Source: Saprospiraceae bacterium | Lineage (GTDB): Bacteria; Bacteroidota; Bacteroidia; Chitinophagales; Saprospiraceae | Direction: 5' to 3' | Assembly: GCA_016716335.1 (NCBI GenBank) | Contig: JADJWN010000012.1 | Coordinates: forward strand, 62,001 to 126,000 | Length of the DNA stretch: 64,000 nt | Part shown: one piece after another, positions 48,351 through 56,235 of the stretch | Numbering within the stretch: position 1 is the stretch's first letter | How the letters are laid out: every line of letters starts with the position of its first letter | Notes under the pieces: generated by a model | Databases searched by the model: none | Told to the model about the DNA's origin: nothing | What the model saw: the letters and a program-made list of their open reading frames with translations, nothing else | Position numbers and translations under genes: made by a program

Positions 48351-48440
48351 TTGGGCGTTCCCCTGCGGGTCGGGCTTTACGCTACAATCTTTTTGCCCTG
48401 TAGGACAAAAAGGATTTCCGCTTCAATCCCTAACGCAAAA
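48351..48440. repeat. Bacteroidota-type palindromic interspersed repeat
   Basis: Directly after the dndC stop: GGGCGTT near the left end and CCCTAACGC near the right form the outer pair, GCGTT with AACGC. TTTTTG and CAAAAA (about 48390-48409) form an inner stem. It closely resembles a repeat I recall in many Bacteroidota intergenic regions. It has the arrangement GTT...AAC, opposite to integron attC sites, so I do not call it attC. Confidence 0.55.
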
Positions 48441-48456
48441 TACAAATCAAAATAGT

Positions 48457-49425
48457 GTGAAAGAACGTTTACAGAAATACCTAAAAGCATTCAAAAAGCT
48501 ACGAATAGACAGGGCTCATGGTCTTGCTCCACACAAACCAGTTTTGCTGATTTCTGTATTACAAACTTTCCAAAACGGAATTAACAACAACCAACGAATC
48601 TACATCACTCCTGAGTTAGTAGCACTCTTCAAATCAAATTGGAATTTACTTGTTACAACAAATCACGATTGCCGTTTCGCTTTACCCTTCTATCATTTAA
48701 CAAGCGATAAATTTTGGAAACTTATTCCAAATCCAGGCTTTGAAAATATTCTTCTACTATCAGCATCCATGCGAAGTTTTTCCAACCTAAACGCTGCTGT
48801 TAATTGTGCAATAATCGATGAAGAACTACATGAATTGCTTATTGATAAAAAGAGTAATGAACTTTTGACGCAGTTTTTATTGGATGAATATTTTCCAAAC
48901 AGTAAAAGCAATTTCAATAATTCAACCAGAGGACAACAAATTTTATTTGATGACATAGAAAATAAAATCCTTAAAGAACCATCTGAGGAATATCGTCAAG
49001 AAATTAAGAAACTGCTTGAACAGAAAAACGAAGAAGAAATTTTCCTTCGTGGAAGCCTATTCAAAAGAGAAATTCCTAAAATCTATAACAACACTTGTTG
49101 CATTTCAGGGATGAAAATTGATGCAACCATCAATGTGTCCATGATTGATGCCTGCCATATTGTGCCTTTCAGTGTTAGCTATGATGATACTGTTACAAAT
49201 GGCATTGCCTTGTGCCCAAACCTACACAGAGCCTTTGACAGAGGGTTGATTACAATTGATGAAGATTACAAAGTGGTTGTTTCAAAGTCTTTTAGAGAAG
49301 ATGAAACGAGTTACAGTATAAGGGCTTTTGAGGGTAAAGAGTTACAGTTGCCTAAAGTGATAAGTTATTATCCATTGAAGAATAATTTTGAATGGCATAA
49401 AATAAACATCTTTAAAGCTCAATGA
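48457..49425 (+). CDS. HNH endonuclease, restriction-type
   Basis: 322 residues with a GTG start at 48457; no ATG fits, and MKERLQKYLKAFKKLRIDRA followed by GLAPHKPVLLISVLQTF matches the usual N-terminus of this family. The catalytic HNH is near the C-terminus: CCISGMKIDATINVSMIDAC, His near 233 (DACHIVPFS), Asn in NGIALCPN near 248 and His near 257 (LHRAFDRGLITID). The family (COG3440-type) cleaves DNA and is often a restriction component; some HNH members recognise phosphorothioate DNA, but I see no such domain signature. The stop overlaps the next ATG (ATGA). Confidence 0.85.
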   Translation: MKERLQKYLKAFKKLRIDRAHGLAPHKPVLLISVLQTFQNGINNNQRIYITPELVALFKSNWNLLVTTNHDCRFALPFYHLTSDKFWKLIPNPGFENILLLSASMRSFSNLNAAVNCAIIDEELHELLIDKKSNELLTQFLLDEYFPNSKSNFNNSTRGQQILFDDIENKILKEPSEEYRQEIKKLLEQKNEEEIFLRGSLFKREIPKIYNNTCCISGMKIDATINVSMIDACHIVPFSVSYDDTVTNGIALCPNLHRAFDRGLITIDEDYKVVVSKSFREDETSYSIRAFEGKELQLPKVISYYPLKNNFEWHKINIFKAQ

Positions 49426-50219
49426 ATTTAATATATCAGCAATTAGACTCAGAAAAAAGGAGTTATCAAGGATTTATCCTTGATGAACAAGAGTGTCGTG
49501 AACATCTTCAAGGAGGAGTGAAAGATAACATACTTGATAGCGAAGAAAGAAAAGGTATGCTTGAACAATTGAGAGCCTTAAATGAAGAAACAGGCTTTTC
49601 AAGTGATCGACTTTTGGCAGACATTCAAGCCTTTGAAAATGAAAATGTACAAGTTCAAAATTTTAGAGTAGGTGAAGCTTATGCCGAAGTAATTTTAGAG
49701 CAAGCTTTTTCATGCCGTTTCTACTGGAATGAGTTGCGAGATGCCCGTAATCCGAGAGGAAATAAAACAGGAGCCGATTTGGTAGGGTTTATTGAGAATG
49801 ACGGACAAGTGCTTTTTCTGTTTGGAGAAGTGAAGGTATCTTCTGAGCTTAATTCTCCACCAGCAGTTATGACAGGAGCAAAAGGCATTGAAAGCCAACT
49901 AAGAGACCTGTACATAAGTCCAATTAAAAGGCAGATTCTCATTTCTTACTTGAAAAGTAAGACAACCCATTTACCTAATGAACATCCATTTAAAGTAGAT
50001 TTTAATTTAGGACTAAGGTCATATTACTCCAATCCTGATGATTATCAGCTTATCGGTGTTCTTATTCGTGATGTTGAACACGATGAAAGAGACTTATCTC
50101 TGAGTTATGGTAAGTTGAGAAAACGTATTTTGGAACCAATAGGGCTTAAATTATTGGCTTTATATCTTCCCATTCAACAGAAAGATTGGTTGAATATAAT
50201 AAATGAGGTAACCGAATGA
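49422..50219 (+). CDS. HamA-like (DUF1837-type) PD-(D/E)xK nuclease
   Basis: 265 residues. A nuclease core: RVGEAYAEVILEQAF (helix with Glu), then GNKTGADLVGFI (Asp119) and LFLFGEVKVSSE (Glu136-x-Lys138), the D...ExK pattern. The GE-helix, GAD and GExK spacing and its place immediately before a helicase match HamA of Hachiman, where HamA is the nuclease held by the helicase HamB. I could not run a profile search, so the family is provisional. The start and stop overlap the neighbours by four bases each. Confidence 0.5.
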   Translation: MNLIYQQLDSEKRSYQGFILDEQECREHLQGGVKDNILDSEERKGMLEQLRALNEETGFSSDRLLADIQAFENENVQVQNFRVGEAYAEVILEQAFSCRFYWNELRDARNPRGNKTGADLVGFIENDGQVLFLFGEVKVSSELNSPPAVMTGAKGIESQLRDLYISPIKRQILISYLKSKTTHLPNEHPFKVDFNLGLRSYYSNPDDYQLIGVLIRDVEHDERDLSLSYGKLRKRILEPIGLKLLALYLPIQQKDWLNIINEVTE

Positions 50220-53200
50220 GCATACAAACTAAATATCAAATCTTAGAACAAGCATATCCTGATATGCTTGCAGGAATTGGTGTGCTCATACAAAAGGGGA
50301 AATTATCTAAGCGGTTTTCGAGTCTTCAACTCGAGGAAGATGAAGTCCAAGAGCTCATCAAAGCCAAAGAATTATGCGAATTACGCATCATTGAACTTTG
50401 GGAATTACGAAATACTGAGCAGACATCAAACGAATTCAAAGCCTTGTGCTCTACCTATTTTGATATTGCCAGTCAGTTACCTGCAATTGTTGAAAGTGAG
50501 TATTTCGTGTATGAGACTTTTAAGCTGATTGCATTCGGATATTTAGGAGAGCATTGGCATTTTGTAAAGCAATACCTAAAAGGGCTTAAAGAACAGATAC
50601 GAAGCATCGAGCTTGTTGATAATTGGAACAATAGAATCTTGACCGTTTCTTTTAAGGCCATTGTGCAATTGGTGAAAAAAGAAAATTGGCGAGATGTTAG
50701 CGAGGCTGTAGGTCTTATTAATCAATTAAGAATCGAACAACAACAGTTTGAGACCAACTTTCTTAATCAGGTAAATGAGGAAAGTCGCCCTTATGGAGCG
50801 GCTGAATTGGTTTCTTTGTATCATTTTGCCAAGAGCATCGATATTTTAGGACAATACTTATTGGAAGGCAGGCCTTTAGAGCCGGAAGATCAGTTGCGCT
50901 ATCATTTACAGATTTCAGGTGAGTATGCCCAGAAGTCAGGTAATATAAGTTTGAGCTTGACGTATCAATTCTTTGAAGCATTTGCAGTGAAAATGGTCAG
51001 AAACACCATCTGGCACAACACAAGAGCAATCAACAACTGGGTTACAAATTTCAATCGATATGTTTGTCATCAGGAAAAAGGGCATTTTGAGTTACTTTAT
51101 CCACAAAAGGAATCTTTAGGGCAACTACTAAATCCTGCACATAGGGCTATTGTTGTAAATCTACCGACTTCCAGTGGCAAAACACTCATTGCAGAGTATC
51201 GGATTTTACAAGCCTTGAATCAATTCAGAAATCAGGGTGGTTGGGTTGCTTATGTGGTTCCAACAAAGGCATTGGTAAACCAGATTTATAACCAACTAAA
51301 AAGAGATTTGGGAAATATCGGATTAAAAGTGGAAAAAGCAAGTGGAGCCATTGAATTGGATGGATTTGAACAGCACTTGATAGAAGAAAACGGCAATCAA
51401 ACCAGTTTTGATGTACTTGTAACCACCTATGAGAAAATGAACTTGCTTGTTCGTCAAGGTCTTGGTACTACGGAAGAAAGGTCATTGGTTTTAACAGTTG
51501 TTGACGAAGCACACAACATTGAAGAGAAACAAAGAGGTTTAAGCCTTGAATTTCTTCTGTCAACAATCAAAAACGATTGTCAGGATGCGAATTTCTTATT
51601 AATGACACCAGATATTTCCAATTCTGGTGAAATTGTAAATTGGTTGGCACCGGACAGAGGGCAGGTTATCAATTTAGAATTGGATTGGTGGCAACCAAAT
51701 GAACGGGTTGTTGGAGCTATTGAAATAGAAGGTCAAAGAAGAGAGTATGACTATGTTTTAAGAACCCTGCATACAGATAAAGGAACGTATGAAATTGGAG
51801 ATACCATACCGTTAGTCCATCTGGTGAATGCTGATGAAACAGCATCGCAAGCTAGAGTATCCAAAGTAAAAGTCGCAAAAACTGTAGCTGCCAATATTTT
51901 AAATCTAGCGTCACCAATAATTGTTTTGGCATCTGACCCGAATGAAACATATAGCATTGCTGAAACGCTTTTTGAGAAATCAGAAGATAATTTTGGCCAT
52001 GATGATGATGTAGATTTATTAATCAAGTTGGTACAAAGTGAGTTGGGAAATGATTTTCCCTTAGCAAAATTTTTAAGCAGAAGAATCGGAGTTCATAGCT
52101 CTGCACTGCCGGATGAAATTCGCTATTTAGTTGAAGATTTGATGTCCAATGAAAAATTGCAAGCTTTAGTGGCAACAACTACAATAGCCCAGGGCATTAA
52201 TTTTCCTGTTTCAGCGGTGATAATGGGCTCATATAATTATAAAAGTAAAGCAGGTTCTGATGCTATGCCAGTTCGTGATTTCTGGAATTTGGCAGGAAGA
52301 GTTGGTCGTGCTGGTCAGGAAAGTATGGGTTGGGTTGGAATCGCTGTAAGAGATGCAGATGACTTTTCCAGGGTCACACAATATGTAAAAAAAGCTTCAG
52401 ATGAACTTCTTTCACAACTTGTTGATGTGATTACTAATGCTATGGAAAATCCCGATGTTGATTTCGGAAGATGGCTTTATCATGATGATAGATGGTCAGC
52501 ACTACTTCAGTATGTATCGCATTTGAGAAGGCAATCAAATGCATTGGATTCATTCTTAGCTCAACTTGAACAGAAACTTCAAGGAACTTTTGGTTATCGT
52601 CAATTACCACCCGAGAAGAAAGCATTTTTGAGAAATCAAATCAGAAGATATGCTGAAAATATTTCTGTAACAGATGCTGAAAGATCCGACAAAACAGGTT
52701 TCTCAACTGTTTCGGTTAATCAAATGATGTCTAGACTTAGAGGCGCAGGTCTTGTCAATAACGATTGGAGTAAAAATCAGTTGTTTTCTGAACAGAATCA
52801 AAGCATGCAAAAACTTGTAGGCATAATGCTAAACACCTATGAAATTCGAAAATCAATTGAAACCCTAAGTACTAATGAAAGACCATTAGATAAGTCAAGT
52901 ATTGCTAGATTGATAATTGATTGGGTTAATGGACAATCGGTATCTCATATTGCCAGTCGTTTTTATCCTGATGAAGAATTGAATAATGCGATTCAGAAAA
53001 CAACACAAGCCTTATATAAAGTTGTAGCTCATTCAGCTACATGGGGGTTAGCGGCTTTACAAAGTATGCCAACAAGCGGGCTTGATTGGGATAGTCTGTC
53101 CGAAATTGATAAAAAGCGTATGGCAAATCTACCCGCTTATTTGCACTATGGAGTGAATACAGATGAGGGTGTCTTAATGAGGAAGAATAATATTCCAAGA

Positions 53201-53392
53201 AGCATTGCAAATCGTTTAGGCCAGTTGTACAATGTAGCAGTGAATGGAGAGATTTTCTCTCAGCCAACCGATTCAGTTAATAATTGGCTAAGGGATCAAG
53301 GACGAGAAACTTGGGAAAGCGTATGCCCTGCCGGTTCAAGATTAAGTGGGGAGGAATACAAGAGAGTGTGGGAGAAATTAAACGGATTTTAA
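50216..53392 (+). CDS. Ski2-like DEAH helicase (HamB-like)
   Basis: 1,058 residues. N-terminal region without recognisable domain (1-300); then a helicase core: NLPTSSGKTLIAEY (Walker A, Lys322), YVVPTKALVNQIYNQLKRDL, VVDEAHNIEE (DEAH at about 430), LASDPNETYSI, VHSSALPDEIRYLVEDLMSN, ATTTIAQGINFPVSAVIMGS and NLAGRVGRAGQESMGWVG (motif VI, from 694). The pattern is Ski2-like superfamily 2, the class of HamB. The C-terminal 350 residues have no recognised domain. The start overlaps the HamA-like stop (ATGA), so the pair is coupled. The ORF is intact despite its length. Confidence 0.75.
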   Translation: MSIQTKYQILEQAYPDMLAGIGVLIQKGKLSKRFSSLQLEEDEVQELIKAKELCELRIIELWELRNTEQTSNEFKALCSTYFDIASQLPAIVESEYFVYETFKLIAFGYLGEHWHFVKQYLKGLKEQIRSIELVDNWNNRILTVSFKAIVQLVKKENWRDVSEAVGLINQLRIEQQQFETNFLNQVNEESRPYGAAELVSLYHFAKSIDILGQYLLEGRPLEPEDQLRYHLQISGEYAQKSGNISLSLTYQFFEAFAVKMVRNTIWHNTRAINNWVTNFNRYVCHQEKGHFELLYPQKESLGQLLNPAHRAIVVNLPTSSGKTLIAEYRILQALNQFRNQGGWVAYVVPTKALVNQIYNQLKRDLGNIGLKVEKASGAIELDGFEQHLIEENGNQTSFDVLVTTYEKMNLLVRQGLGTTEERSLVLTVVDEAHNIEEKQRGLSLEFLLSTIKNDCQDANFLLMTPDISNSGEIVNWLAPDRGQVINLELDWWQPNERVVGAIEIEGQRREYDYVLRTLHTDKGTYEIGDTIPLVHLVNADETASQARVSKVKVAKTVAANILNLASPIIVLASDPNETYSIAETLFEKSEDNFGHDDDVDLLIKLVQSELGNDFPLAKFLSRRIGVHSSALPDEIRYLVEDLMSNEKLQALVATTTIAQGINFPVSAVIMGSYNYKSKAGSDAMPVRDFWNLAGRVGRAGQESMGWVGIAVRDADDFSRVTQYVKKASDELLSQLVDVITNAMENPDVDFGRWLYHDDRWSALLQYVSHLRRQSNALDSFLAQLEQKLQGTFGYRQLPPEKKAFLRNQIRRYAENISVTDAERSDKTGFSTVSVNQMMSRLRGAGLVNNDWSKNQLFSEQNQSMQKLVGIMLNTYEIRKSIETLSTNERPLDKSSIARLIIDWVNGQSVSHIASRFYPDEELNNAIQKTTQALYKVVAHSATWGLAALQSMPTSGLDWDSLSEIDKKRMANLPAYLHYGVNTDEGVLMRKNNIPRSIANRLGQLYNVAVNGEIFSQPTDSVNNWLRDQGRETWESVCPAGSRLSGEEYKRVWEKLNGF

Positions 53393-53402
53393 TGTTTTAA
53401 GA

Positions 53403-54911
53403 ATGACCATCATTTACATATTCCTTGCAGCCCTTGCGATTCTTTTAATCGTTAATATCATTCTCACCATAAAAGCAGATAAGAAAGAATCAGGAAATGA
53501 ATTAATCGAAACCAAATCTTCCATCGGAACACTTACTTCCAATTTGAAAGACACAGAGAAAAACCTAAAAGATGAATTTGTAACCAACCGCAAAGAAAGT
53601 GCAGATACGGCAACAGGTTTAAGAACAGAAATTGGCAATCAACTTAATAAGTTCACGCAAACATTTTCAGACCAACTTGGCAACCTCACCAAAACCAACG
53701 AAGAAAAATTAGAAGCCATCCGCAAAACCTTTGAAGAAAAATTGATTGACTTTCAAAAAAGCATTAACACCAACAGCAAAGAGAGCAGAAACGAACTAAA
53801 AGAGAATTTAGAAGCATTTAAAAAGGAATTGAACGAAGCCCTGAAAGATTACAAAGAACGGATGAGAGAGCAGTTTTCAGATTTTGAACGAAGTCAGAAA
53901 ACGCAAAATGTTGCCAACAGCGAGAAAATTTCAGAACTCAAATTGAGTTTGGAAAAATCGGTAAAAACCATGCAGGAAGGCAACGAGAAGAAGTTGGAAG
54001 AAATGCGAAAAACCGTTGATGAAAAACTCAATGAAACATTGGAAAAACGCCTTGGAGAATCCTTCAAGCAAGTAAGCGACAGATTGGAAGCAGTTCACAA
54101 AGGTTTGGGTGAAATGCAAACCTTGGCAGTTAGTGTTGGCGATTTGAAAAAGGTAATGAGCAATGTAAAATCAAGAGGTGTTTTAGGCGAATATCAGTTG
54201 CAAAACATCATTGAAGATTTATTGACCAACGAGCAATACGAGAAGAATGTAAAAACAAAAGTTGGTAGCGGTGCAGTTGTAGAATTTGCCATTAAGATGC
54301 CGCACGGTAACAATCTTGAAAAAATATTGTGGTTGCCAATAGATTCAAAATTTCCAAAAGAAGATTATGAAGCCTTGGTAGATGCTTATGATAAAGGCGA
54401 TATTGATAAAATAGAGAAATACCGAAAAGCATTTATCAATGGTATTAAAAAGAACGCCAAAGACATCAAAGAAAAATACATTGACCCACCAAACACGACA
54501 GAATACGGTATTATGTTTTTGCCTTATGAAAGTTTGTTTGGTGAAGTGTTAAGAGTTCCGGGACTTTTTGAGCAGTTGCAGAAAGACTACAAAATCACCA
54601 TAACCGGCCCAACTACTTTGAGTGCATTACTCAACAGTTTGCAAATGGGCTTTAGAACTTTGGCAATTGAAAAACGAAGTAGCGAAGTTTGGGACTTGCT
54701 CGGAGCAGTTAAAACAGAGTTCGGACAGTTTGGTGATGTGTTAGCCAAAACAAAAAAGAAACTGATTGAAGCTACCAATGTAATTGACACATCGGAAGTC
54801 CGCACAAGAGCGATAGAACGGAAACTTCGCCATGTTCAGGAATTGCCAGCAGCCGAAACGAAATTGATTTTGGATGCAAGTCAGGAAGATGATACTGACG
54901 CAGAATCTTAA
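53403..54911 (+). CDS. RmuC-like DNA recombination protein
   Basis: 502 residues: an N-terminal membrane helix (IYIFLAALAILLIVNIILTI), a long coiled coil (about 30-245), then an RmuC nuclease domain with RGVLGEYQLQNIIEDLL (Glu near 262), ILWLPIDSKFPKEDYEAL (Asp-x-Lys near 312) and PNTTEYGIMFLPYESLFGEV. RmuC limits DNA inversions and acts near the membrane; island membership is unusual. It starts 11 bases after the helicase stop and overlaps the dndA stop tail to tail by four bases. Confidence 0.85.
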   Translation: MTIIYIFLAALAILLIVNIILTIKADKKESGNELIETKSSIGTLTSNLKDTEKNLKDEFVTNRKESADTATGLRTEIGNQLNKFTQTFSDQLGNLTKTNEEKLEAIRKTFEEKLIDFQKSINTNSKESRNELKENLEAFKKELNEALKDYKERMREQFSDFERSQKTQNVANSEKISELKLSLEKSVKTMQEGNEKKLEEMRKTVDEKLNETLEKRLGESFKQVSDRLEAVHKGLGEMQTLAVSVGDLKKVMSNVKSRGVLGEYQLQNIIEDLLTNEQYEKNVKTKVGSGAVVEFAIKMPHGNNLEKILWLPIDSKFPKEDYEALVDAYDKGDIDKIEKYRKAFINGIKKNAKDIKEKYIDPPNTTEYGIMFLPYESLFGEVLRVPGLFEQLQKDYKITITGPTTLSALLNSLQMGFRTLAIEKRSSEVWDLLGAVKTEFGQFGDVLAKTKKKLIEATNVIDTSEVRTRAIERKLRHVQELPAAETKLILDASQEDDTDAES

Positions 54912-56089
54912 CTAACCATTGAGCGAAGGCTGCTTACAACATTTTTCACCGCATCAATAACAATATCCATTTCCTTTTTGGTATTGAATTTTCCAATAGA
55001 AAAACGAATAGAACTAAATGCTGCAACTTCATCTAAACCCATTGCAGTTAGAACGTGAGAGGGTTCTATTGATGCAGAAGTGCAAGCACTTCCATTACTC
55101 ACAGCAATTAAAGGCAAATCGTTTTCAGGATTACTCAACCCCATAATGACAACATCTGAATCAGCACCACGAAAGAGAATGTTTGAAGTATTGAATAAAC
55201 GTGAAGAAGTGTTTCCGTTAACAGTAGTTCCTTCAATCTTGAGTAATTCAGTTTCCAAATAATCTCTCAATGCACCAATGCTTTCAGCATTTTTAGACAA
55301 CTCCCTTTTTGAAATAGCACAAGCTTCACCCAATGCGACAATTCCTGGGACATTCAGCGTTCCGCTTCGCAGACCTTTTTCGTGTCCGCCACCATGCAAC
55401 AATGCAGGTATTTTGACACGATTCATTCTTTGACGAACATACAAAGCACCAACGCCTTTTGGAGCATACAATTTATGCCCACTCAGACATAGTAAATCAA
55501 TGCCGAGTTCATCCACATTGACAGCTATTTTTCCGACAGCTTGTGTTGCATCGGACATAAACAAAGCACCAACTCCATGCGATAGTTCAGCAATTTCTTT
55601 TATTGGTTGTATGACACCTGTTTCATTGTTAGCAAGCATGACAGACACCAAAATGGTATCATCATGCAAGACAGTTTTGAGTTCATTCAGGTCAATCAAA
55701 CCATCTGCCTTGACAGACAAGTAAGTAACTTCAAAACCTTTGGTTTCTAAATATTGACAAGTATCTAAGACCGCACTATGTTCAGTTGACACTGTAACAA
55801 TGTGCTTGCCTTTTGACTGGTAATTTTCAGCGACACCTTTAATGGCAAGGTTTATCGCCTCGGTTGACCCACTCGTAAAGACAATTTCATGTGCTTCTGC
55901 TCCAATTAATTCAGACACCTGAACTCTGGCAGACTTGACAGCTTCGTAAGCATGGACACCAAACTGATGTGTGCTATTGGCATTTGCAAACTCATTGGTA
56001 AGAAACGGCATCATCGCATCCAAGACCCTATTATCAATAGGTGTGGTTGCGTTATAGTCTAGATAAATTACATTATTAAAATATTTCAT
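54908..56089 (-). CDS. dndA: Cysteine desulfurase, DndA/IscS type
   Basis: 393 residues of a PLP enzyme that supplies sulfur from cysteine: VIYLDYNATTPIDNRVLDAM, FTSGSTEAINLAIKG, VSTEHSAVLDTCQYL, MLANNETGVIQPIKEIA, LCLSGHKLYAPKGVGALYVR (PLP Lys) and SNGSACTSASIEPSHVLTAM (active Cys near residue 330). It lies on the minus strand, converging on the RmuC-like gene. With dndC in the same island, it is the likely sulfur donor; a general IscS remains possible, since only family evidence is available. Confidence 0.82.
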   Translation of the reverse strand: MKYFNNVIYLDYNATTPIDNRVLDAMMPFLTNEFANANSTHQFGVHAYEAVKSARVQVSELIGAEAHEIVFTSGSTEAINLAIKGVAENYQSKGKHIVTVSTEHSAVLDTCQYLETKGFEVTYLSVKADGLIDLNELKTVLHDDTILVSVMLANNETGVIQPIKEIAELSHGVGALFMSDATQAVGKIAVNVDELGIDLLCLSGHKLYAPKGVGALYVRQRMNRVKIPALLHGGGHEKGLRSGTLNVPGIVALGEACAISKRELSKNAESIGALRDYLETELLKIEGTTVNGNTSSRLFNTSNILFRGADSDVVIMGLSNPENDLPLIAVSNGSACTSASIEPSHVLTAMGLDEVAAFSSIRFSIGKFNTKKEMDIVIDAVKNVVSSLRSMVS

Positions 56090-56181
56090 TTGATCATTTC
56101 GGGTAATAAATTAATTTTTCTAAAAAAATGTTCACTTAGCCTTTTTATTTATTCCCAATTTCTCCCTCCCCAAATAAGAAA

Positions 56182-56216
56182 TTTTGTAAAAGCATACAAA
56201 TATTCCCCTACCTTTG
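56182..56216 (+). promoter_or_regulatory. Promoter of polA
   Basis: TTTTG at 56182-56186 and TACCTTTG at 56209-56216, 22 bases apart, slightly wider than the 19-21 consensus. The ATG follows 19 bases later. Confidence 0.55.
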
Positions 56217-56235
56217 ATGCCACAATACTGTAATC

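Noticed and set aside
48351..48440. Possible integron attC site after dndC
   Set aside because: attC sites have an AAC...GTT outer arrangement; here the outer pair is GTT...AAC, and no integrase or cassette array is present.
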